Position numbers and translations under genes: made by a program
Shown: piece after piece, positions 31,828-36,132 of the stretch
How positions within the stretch are numbered: position 1 is the first letter of the stretch
How the letters are laid out: each line of letters starts with the position of its first letter
Notes under the pieces: model-generated
Database searches by the model: none
Told to the model about the DNA's origin: nothing
What the model saw: the letters and a program-made list of their open reading frames with translations, nothing else
NCBI GenBank assembly: GCA_910585295.1
Contig: CAJUDE010000014.1
Span: forward strand, 1 to 36,132
DNA length: 36,132 nt
Reading direction: 5' to 3'
DNA from: an uncultured Lachnospiraceae bacterium
Lineage (GTDB): Bacteria > Bacillota > Clostridia > Lachnospirales > Lachnospiraceae

Positions 31828-31990
31828 TGCCTTCTCCCTTCTTAAATTTTTTATTAAAAGCTTCTTCGCTCAACATAATCACGCTCTGTAAATTGTCATA
31901 AGTACAATTCTGAGGTGGCATTGATTTTACTTCTTTACCCTTTTTCAGTTTTTCAATATCCTCTTGTGTTAAGGAAATATATAAATTCAT
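31820..31990 (-). CDS. Small phage protein (56 residues), unknown
   Basis: The minus strand from 31990 encodes 56 residues starting MNLYISLTQEDIEKLKKGKE and ending FKKGEGNE. It begins inside the stop of the upstream gene (ATGA) and ends overlapping the next ATG (AATGAGTAA). These exact overlaps on both sides support it as a real gene. The charged helical N-terminus gives no functional hint. Confidence 0.7.
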   Translation of the reverse strand: MNLYISLTQEDIEKLKKGKEVKSMPPQNCTYDNLQSVIMLSEEAFNKKFKKGEGNE

Positions 31991-32310
31991 GTATATTCAT
32001 CCTCCATTTCCCAGTAATATTTGCCATATATAATGGGCTTTTTGCTGAATATCAACATGATGCCTAATGGAATCATTACTGCTCCAATAGTTGCATCTCC
32101 ATCCAGTAGCCAAATAGAGATAGCCGTAAAAATAAGAACAAAGACACCGAGCGCTTTTTGCTTTAAGAAATATAAAACTTTTTCTCGCTCTTTGATTCTC
32201 TGTTCTCGTTTCTTTTTTGCTCTCTCCGCATATTCTTCTTTACAAGCCATATATCCATCTTGAAAGCCCACATCATAATGGTACTGGCTTATATCTGTAG
32301 CACAATTCAT
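31987..32310 (-). CDS. Small phage membrane protein
   Basis: A 107-residue product with a Lys/Arg/Glu-rich helical N-terminal half (EEYAERAKKKREQRIKEREKV) and two membrane segments (about 54-69 ALGVFVLIFTAISIWLL and 75-90 IGAVMIPLGIMLIF), ending in a short acidic tail. GGAGGAAATTG precedes the ATG at 32310. The stop overlaps the next ATG. Position in a phage cluster fits a holin-like or inner-membrane accessory role, but there is no lysin gene nearby to support holin. Confidence 0.68.
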   Translation of the reverse strand: MNCATDISQYHYDVGFQDGYMACKEEYAERAKKKREQRIKEREKVLYFLKQKALGVFVLIFTAISIWLLDGDATIGAVMIPLGIMLIFSKKPIIYGKYYWEMEDEYT

Positions 32311-32325
32311 CAATTTCCTCCAATC

Positions 32326-32679
32326 CTACATTTTAGTAACAGAATCAAAATGCTTATCACGGTTTAACTCCGCGACAGGTGTTCCCGCTACACCAGCACT
32401 TTCTTCAGAATCCGTTGCCCTGAAATATGCACCCTCTTTTTGCGGATACATAAACTCGAACATGAGATAATTTGCAGCATCACAAAGATACTCGGTATTA
32501 CCAGTAGCCAGATACTTCTTGATACACAAATTATGCGAATCCAACGCATTCACTAATCCCATGCCAAAATTATCCGCTGCTGTACCATACTTATAATAAG
32601 AAAGAGCCACGCGGTTCTGGCGAAGCTCGTCAAATCTATCACTGTACTCTTTTGGTTGCTTTTTACCAATATCACTCAT
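32326..32679 (-). CDS. Phage protein, unknown
   Basis: A 117-residue product. The pattern FDELRQNRVALSYYKYGTAADNFGMGLVNALDSHNLCIKKYLATGNTEYLCDAANYLMFEFMYP resembles all-helical phage proteins of a family I have no function for; the later AYFRATDSEESAG is part of the same pattern. The ATG at 32679 is used because GGAGAATTTTA precedes it. The in-frame codons further upstream contain an intrinsic terminator. Confidence 0.68.
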   Translation of the reverse strand: MSDIGKKQPKEYSDRFDELRQNRVALSYYKYGTAADNFGMGLVNALDSHNLCIKKYLATGNTEYLCDAANYLMFEFMYPQKEGAYFRATDSEESAGVAGTPVAELNRDKHFDSVTKM

Positions 32680-32704
32680 TAAAATTCTCCTTTCTGACAA
32701 ATAT

Positions 32705-32731
32705 AAAAAGAGCCTGGATTTTTCCAAGCTC
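32705..32731 (-). terminator. Intrinsic terminator inside the phage cluster
   Basis: Minus strand GAGCTTGG pairs with CCAGGCTC (8 bp, one G-U) around AAAAAT, then TTTTT. It divides the phage genes upstream (32760 and higher) from the dense block of small genes downstream (32679 and lower). That block therefore needs its own promoter or antitermination. Confidence 0.78.
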
Positions 32732-32759
32732 CCTAAGTCTTTCTATATTATATGGTTTC

Positions 32760-32951
32760 TTACGGTATCTTATCGAGAATAGCCTCACAAACAAGCGTTA
32801 TTGGAAGCGGATTGTCATTTGCATCAAATTCCAATGCGTCTGCAACCGTATCCTCAATATCAATCCAGTAATCATCATCTTTAGATAGATTATTAAAATC
32901 ACAATCCAATCCAAGAGATTTCATAAATTCTATTTCCTGTTCGGTAAACAT
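32760..32951 (-). CDS. Small acidic phage protein, unknown
   Basis: A 63-residue acidic, soluble product (MFTEQEIEFMKSLGLDCDFNNLSKDDDYW). AAAGGAGAATAAGTC precedes the ATG, and the gene starts 3 bases after the stop of the fusion gene at 32955. It ends about 30 bases before the terminator. No family recognised. Confidence 0.7.
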   Translation of the reverse strand: MFTEQEIEFMKSLGLDCDFNNLSKDDDYWIDIEDTVADALEFDANDNPLPITLVCEAILDKIP

Positions 32952-32954
32952 GAC

Positions 32955-33848
32955 TTATTCTCCTTTCAAATATTTTCTCCGTTTCCTTTCTCCTGTTTTC
33001 CAAACTGTTATTATATTTCCAGTGTCTGGATTAACATTTACAGTAGCATTGTTACCGATAAATCGTTGACTTCTACCATTGTTTCTTACTGACATTTTAT
33101 CAATATGAATAGGTTTAGTCAACGCATTTTCAATCTCCTTTGCCGTAACATAACGACTCGTTTCCTCGGCACGATCCAATGCGTGTTTAGAAATATGAGT
33201 AACCGATACTCCATTCGGCGTCTCTATTTTCTTCTTATTAAGACATGCCTCTATAGAATATCGGTCATGCGATAACTGTTCCGCAGTACGCCTAACACCC
33301 CATTTCTGACCTTTAATTCCATGATGCATAAGTTCAGATGTTGCCTCGGAAAGTTTCTGTTTAATCTTGTTCAGAATATCCTCCACGGTTTTGCAGGTGT
33401 TGTCACTCAACTTCATATATTTGCTATGTTCATCATACCATGTAAACATTTCATAAAGATCGCCCTTCTGCCAGCTAAATGCCCACCAATCACAAACCAT
33501 CTCAAGAATATAATTGTAAGGCATATCCAGAACAATTTCGCCTTCTTTCGGGTCATCGTTAATCAGAATCCAATGCTGCCAGTGATGCGGGTTTCTGTGA
33601 AGATGAAGAAGCCATGCCTTTCTATAATCCTGCATAACTTGATAGGATTTATTGTTGCCATAGAAATAAGCATCATATGCTTCATACTCATCCGGCTCAG
33701 ACTTCGACTGGTCATGAGCAAAACACACCTGCCATTCCAGATTAGGAACATCTTTCACTAATTCAGGGAGATATGTACAAAACCATTCATAACCCTTTTT
33801 CACGTTTTCTTTGTGTTTGACCAAGTACTGGTCGTATTGATAACTCAT
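32955..33848 (-). CDS. Fusion: DUF5662-like + HHGIKGQKWGVRR + nuclease-like C-terminus
   Basis: This 297-residue protein is modular. Residues 1-150 resemble DUF5662 (AHDQSKSEPDEYEAYDAYFYG, LHLHRNPHHWQHWILINDD), a phage-associated helical domain with many His/Asp/Glu that look metal-binding. Residues 175-187 are HHGIKGQKWGVRR, a motif that recurs in Firmicutes phage structural and toxin-like proteins, often just before a C-terminal effector domain. Residues 208-297 (GVSVTHISKHALDRAEETSRYVTAKEIENAL, then TVNVNPDTGNIITVWKTGERKRRKYL) fit the BECR (barnase/EndoU/colicin/RelE) nuclease-like fold of phage proteins, with H218, H222, R226 and a basic end. The start is firm (GGAGG). Nuclease activity is inference. 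Confidence 0.75.
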   Translation of the reverse strand: MSYQYDQYLVKHKENVKKGYEWFCTYLPELVKDVPNLEWQVCFAHDQSKSEPDEYEAYDAYFYGNNKSYQVMQDYRKAWLLHLHRNPHHWQHWILINDDPKEGEIVLDMPYNYILEMVCDWWAFSWQKGDLYEMFTWYDEHSKYMKLSDNTCKTVEDILNKIKQKLSEATSELMHHGIKGQKWGVRRTAEQLSHDRYSIEACLNKKKIETPNGVSVTHISKHALDRAEETSRYVTAKEIENALTKPIHIDKMSVRNNGRSQRFIGNNATVNVNPDTGNIITVWKTGERKRRKYLKGE

Positions 33849-34018
33849 TTTTCCTCCTTTCCTGTGAGTCTTTGATATAGTTCTTTTGCTTCATCACCTT
33901 TAAAAGCATTTACAATATCAATCTCCAATTCCTTTCCTCGCCGTCCCACAATGAGTACAGGAATATCTCCATTCGTGTAATCGAAACTTACAAGGAAAGT
34001 GTCAGATACATTTTTCAT
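33845..34018 (-). CDS. Small phage protein (57 residues), unknown
   Basis: The minus strand encodes 57 residues starting MKNVSDTFLVSFDYTNGDIPVL and ending LYQRLTGKEEK. Its TGA overlaps the ATG of the fusion gene (ATGA), and AGGAG precedes the start, where two adjacent ATGs occur. The pattern is a short beta-strand-rich protein and gives no function. The tight overlap argues for a real gene coupled to the fusion protein. Confidence 0.68.
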   Translation of the reverse strand: MKNVSDTFLVSFDYTNGDIPVLIVGRRGKELEIDIVNAFKGDEAKELYQRLTGKEEK

Positions 34019-34035
34019 CATTCTCTCCTCTCAAC

Positions 34036-34064
34036 TTATCATTATTTCCAACTCATGTTATAAA
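34036..34064 (+). promoter_or_regulatory. Promoter of the plus-strand membrane-peptide gene
   Basis: TTATCA (34036-34041) and TATAAA (34059-34064) are 17 bases apart, with TGT in front of the -10 (extended -10). The predicted start of transcription, about 34071, coincides with the first inverted-repeat arm at 34070. Confidence 0.5.
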
Positions 34065-34069
34065 TATAA

Positions 34070-34347
34070 TAAAGCTACTGCACCGGACTCACCAAGGAGG
34101 TGATACTTCATGAATAAAAATCAACTCGCAACAAATCCTGTGCAAAATAGCAATTTTGACTTTAAGAATCCCTTGATTGCCGTCAGTGTGATTCTTACAG
34201 TCGGGGTATGCTATTGTACCACTGTAATCGTAAACGCAAAATATAACCGGGATGTAGAACTGAAATACAAAGATTTCTCTTTAAATATCCAGCCCTCAGT
34301 CTCGGCAGTAGCAGTTTAAATGTATTTTTTCTGATGCAGTAGCTTTA
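34070..34347. repeat. 13-bp inverted repeat bracketing a single gene
   Basis: TAAAGCTACTGCA (34070-34082) and TGCAGTAGCTTTA (34335-34347) are perfect complements and enclose exactly one gene with its ribosome site. The left arm lies at the predicted 5' end of the mRNA and the right arm 15 bases after the stop codon, so the transcript ends can pair. They could alternatively be the ends of a tiny insertion of 278 bp. Confidence 0.7.
34110..34319 (+). CDS. Single-TM small protein, opposite strand to the phage genes
   Basis: A 69-residue protein with one hydrophobic segment (about 21-41, PLIAVSVILTVGVCYCTTVIV), a polar N-terminus and a charged C-terminal part (NRDVELKYKDFSLNIQ). The ribosome site AAGGAGGTGAT is a near-perfect match to the 16S anti-Shine-Dalgarno, so translation should be strong. 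It is the only plus-strand gene in this phage block, has its own promoter, and is bracketed by the 13-bp inverted repeat. The layout (small membrane peptide, strong translation, complementary mRNA ends) resembles type I toxin mRNAs, but no antisense promoter was identified. A holin-like or exclusion peptide is also possible. Confidence 0.68.
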   Translation: MNKNQLATNPVQNSNFDFKNPLIAVSVILTVGVCYCTTVIVNAKYNRDVELKYKDFSLNIQPSVSAVAV

Positions 34348-34371
34348 CTTCAAAATTTATCCCATTCTAAA

Positions 34372-34917
34372 TCAGGAGTTATTGGGAGATACTGTATCCG
34401 CAATTTCCTCCGGCAACCATTTCTTGAACTCGTTGAAGTAATTTCCACGATTTCCAAGTGCCTTTTTAGAAATTGCTATTGCTAAACCTTTCTCCGGGTC
34501 AAACCGCTCTCCTTCTTTACACTTTACAACTGTTTTCTCTCCATCATCCCAATATACGATGGTGGCGGGTTCATTAAAGATCACCCTTTTAATACGCAGT
34601 CCATTCATTCCGAACAAACTGCCATTTTTATACATATTTGAATAGTTTGTGTTCATATTATCTCCTCCAATTCCAAACAAGTCATTAAGCATTCTTTTCA
34701 TAATATTCCTACCACTGTTTCTACATGGGATAAGAAATAACTCTTCGTTGGTGGTTACTGAGTCTTCTTTCTTATCCATTTTTTCTTGTTCTTCCATTTC
34801 ACGCTTGAGTTTCTGAACCTGCGTTTTAAAATTTATTGCGTTGCGGCATATGGGACAACGAATACCATTACTATCCGTATCAATATAAGAGCCACAAAAC
34901 TCGCATGTGATGTTCAT
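34372..34917 (-). CDS. Zn-ribbon phage protein
   Basis: A 181-residue protein starting with a treble-clef type zinc ribbon (CEFCGSYIDTDSNGIRCPIC, two CxxC pairs), then a coiled stretch (KLKREMEEQEKMDKKEDS). The C-terminal half (about 107-170) includes IKRVIFNEPATIVYWDDGEKTVVKCKEGERFDPEKGLAIAISKKALG, a module I recognise from many Firmicutes phages without a known function. GAAAGGAGAAAAAGTCAT precedes the ATG. It lies 24 bases after the helicase, on the same strand. Confidence 0.75.
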   Translation of the reverse strand: MNITCEFCGSYIDTDSNGIRCPICRNAINFKTQVQKLKREMEEQEKMDKKEDSVTTNEELFLIPCRNSGRNIMKRMLNDLFGIGGDNMNTNYSNMYKNGSLFGMNGLRIKRVIFNEPATIVYWDDGEKTVVKCKEGERFDPEKGLAIAISKKALGNRGNYFNEFKKWLPEEIADTVSPNNS

Positions 34918-34941
34918 ATGACTTTTTCTCCTTTCAATTTT

Positions 34942-36132
34942 TTAGGCTGCATTTTTTCTTGTTTCTCCATTTTTACTTAACCAACCAGCTTCATTAAACT
35001 TCTTTTTTTCTTTCAGTGCCTTGCTTATGCCCAAATCAATTCCCGCCCGGCTTTTCAGATGGTAATAATATAAATCTGTATAAGGTGTATTTAACCTGTC
35101 TATCCTGCCGCTTGCTTGTGTAACAATCTTATAGGAGTAGTTCTGGGAGTAGAAAACAATGGTGTCCGTTTTTATACAATTCCATCCTTCCGCACCAGCA
35201 TTATATTGAACAAGATACACCCAGCTTTTCGTATCCGGAATTGGTTGATGACAGTGTCCGTTCCATTCTGCCATCTCAAAATCAGCAAGTTGGGAGTCGC
35301 ATCTTCCTAAAAAGATTTCCCGTAAAATTTCCAACTCGTAATCGAAATTGTAAAATATAATGATACGCGGGTGTTTCTCAAATATCCCCATCAATGCCAC
35401 CTGTCTGGATTCATCCGAATTTACAGCTTTTCGCAAACAATAGCAAAGTTCACCGGCATTTTCTATCGGTTCATTGTCCCATATGTTCCATCGCTTTTTC
35501 ATAATATCTTTATACTTTGGAACATCATAAGAAACATAAACATCTTCATGGTGTGATACGGTTTGTCTGTCAAAATCCATATTCACAAGAATAGAATTTC
35601 TAAGCCGTATCAATCTTCCCGTGTTGAGATATCTGTCCACTTTAGGGAACTTAGAAAACCTCGAATATACAATGTGCTCACGGACAAATTCAGAACGGTT
35701 CTTGTAGAACCCATTCGCCACAAACACCGGAATATAATCCATCCATGTATCGCCGGGTGTAGCGCTGAGCAGAATCCACTCATTCGACTTGCATATCTTC
35801 AGAAACGCTTTTACCCACGCACCGCTTCCGACAACCCGCTGCTCATCAAATATAAAGAAAGCGTCCCTAACCTCAGAATACTTTCCTATGTTATTCCATG
35901 AGTCAATAACAACCTTGTTGGAATATAAATTGTTTTCTGGGTCTTTGGACAGCAGAAAAGGTATCAGTTCTTTATCCCACTCCAAAGTGTCACGTTTTCT
36001 TGCAGTCGTGATAATATATAAATCCTTTGGTGGATCACCCATTGTTATATAGTCCCCGCCAAGCAATGTGGATGGCTCACCATCATTTTTCAGATAGTAA
36101 TAAGACAGGGCTGTCAATGACTTTCCAGAACC
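34942..36132 (-). CDS. Phage SNF2-like superfamily 2 helicase, N-terminus missing
   Basis: The reading frame is open to the window end, where it reads GSGKSLTALSYYYLK, the end of a Walker A motif, so only the first few dozen residues are missing. Further motifs: FIFDEQRVVGSGAW (DExx box variant), LLSATPGDTW (SAT motif), and VTQASGRIDRLNTPYTDLYYY (motif VI with the arginine finger). The C-terminal region IIIFYNFDYELEILREIF and WNCIKTDTIVFYSQNYSYK is typical of phage SNF2 helicases. It probably remodels the replication fork during phage replication. About 397 residues are visible. It has DEQ in place of the usual DEAH/DEGH. Confidence 0.85.
   Translation of the reverse strand, partial: GSGKSLTALSYYYLKNDGEPSTLLGGDYITMGDPPKDLYIITTARKRDTLEWDKELIPFLLSKDPENNLYSNKVVIDSWNNIGKYSEVRDAFFIFDEQRVVGSGAWVKAFLKICKSNEWILLSATPGDTWMDYIPVFVANGFYKNRSEFVREHIVYSRFSKFPKVDRYLNTGRLIRLRNSILVNMDFDRQTVSHHEDVYVSYDVPKYKDIMKKRWNIWDNEPIENAGELCYCLRKAVNSDESRQVALMGIFEKHPRIIIFYNFDYELEILREIFLGRCDSQLADFEMAEWNGHCHQPIPDTKSWVYLVQYNAGAEGWNCIKTDTIVFYSQNYSYKIVTQASGRIDRLNTPYTDLYYYHLKSRAGIDLGISKALKEKKKFNEAGWLSKNGETRKNAA

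Noticed and set aside
31987..32310. Holin call for the two-TM phage protein
   Set aside because: No lysin or lysis cassette is near, and the long charged N-terminus is not typical; kept as unknown membrane protein.

Overview
The window looks like chromosome from a gut-type, spore-forming Clostridia, most likely Lachnospiraceae. The basis is a Spo0A master regulator with matching 0A boxes, strong AGGAGG-type ribosome sites, perfect sigma-A promoters, Firmicutes gene families (PcrA, YerC, DUF1836, DUF5688), and GC-rich structured spacers between moderately AT-rich genes. Taxonomy below that level is not supported by anything visible here.

Layout. 1-1.1 kb: the edge of an IS3-type element, an orphan 4'-phosphopantetheinyl transferase, a structured spacer and tRNA-Thr(CGT). 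1.2-5.7 kb: a self-contained polyamine operon on the + strand (XRE-cupin regulator, then potABCD) with a strong promoter and an operator-like palindrome over its -10 box. 5.8-12 kb: a complete oligopeptide importer operon on the - strand (oppB-C-D-F-A), with a perfect palindrome between its -35 and -10 boxes. 12-15.7 kb: a DUF5688 gene, then spo0A followed 17 nt later by glgA, which suggests co-transcription of the sporulation regulator and glycogen synthase. 15.7-17.8 kb: a decay patch with internally deleted MATE and EamA transporters around an intact AraC-GNAT fusion gene. 17.8-24 kb: housekeeping genes (rlmD-type methyltransferase, a small acidic-tailed membrane protein, pcrA, DUF1836, yerC, a PHP phosphoesterase).

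24.1-28.4 kb is a rearrangement hot spot. A truncated substrate-binding lipoprotein, an IS1182-type element with 19-bp inverted ends, the last 29 codons of a histidine kinase, and a second IS1182-like element lie in a row with no evident target duplications. The second IS cuts a small phage gene just after its start.

28.4-36.1 kb is phage DNA, nearly all on the - strand: an SNF2-type helicase (cut by the window end), a Zn-ribbon protein, a DUF5662-like/HHGIKGQKWG/nuclease-like fusion, many small overlapping genes, a deoxyribosyltransferase-like protein, a ThyX-like protein without the canonical RHR motif, and RNase H. Three items stand out. (a) A one-TM-segment gene on the opposite strand has a predicted mRNA whose 5' and 3' ends are perfectly complementary over 13 nt, an architecture seen in some type I toxin mRNAs. 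(b) A promoter, a long nested hairpin and an intrinsic terminator form a leader ahead of the IS-cut phage gene. (c) A cluster of CCCACTTT/AAGTGGG repeats occurs in both orientations. All functional readings come from sequence inspection alone; no database search was run.
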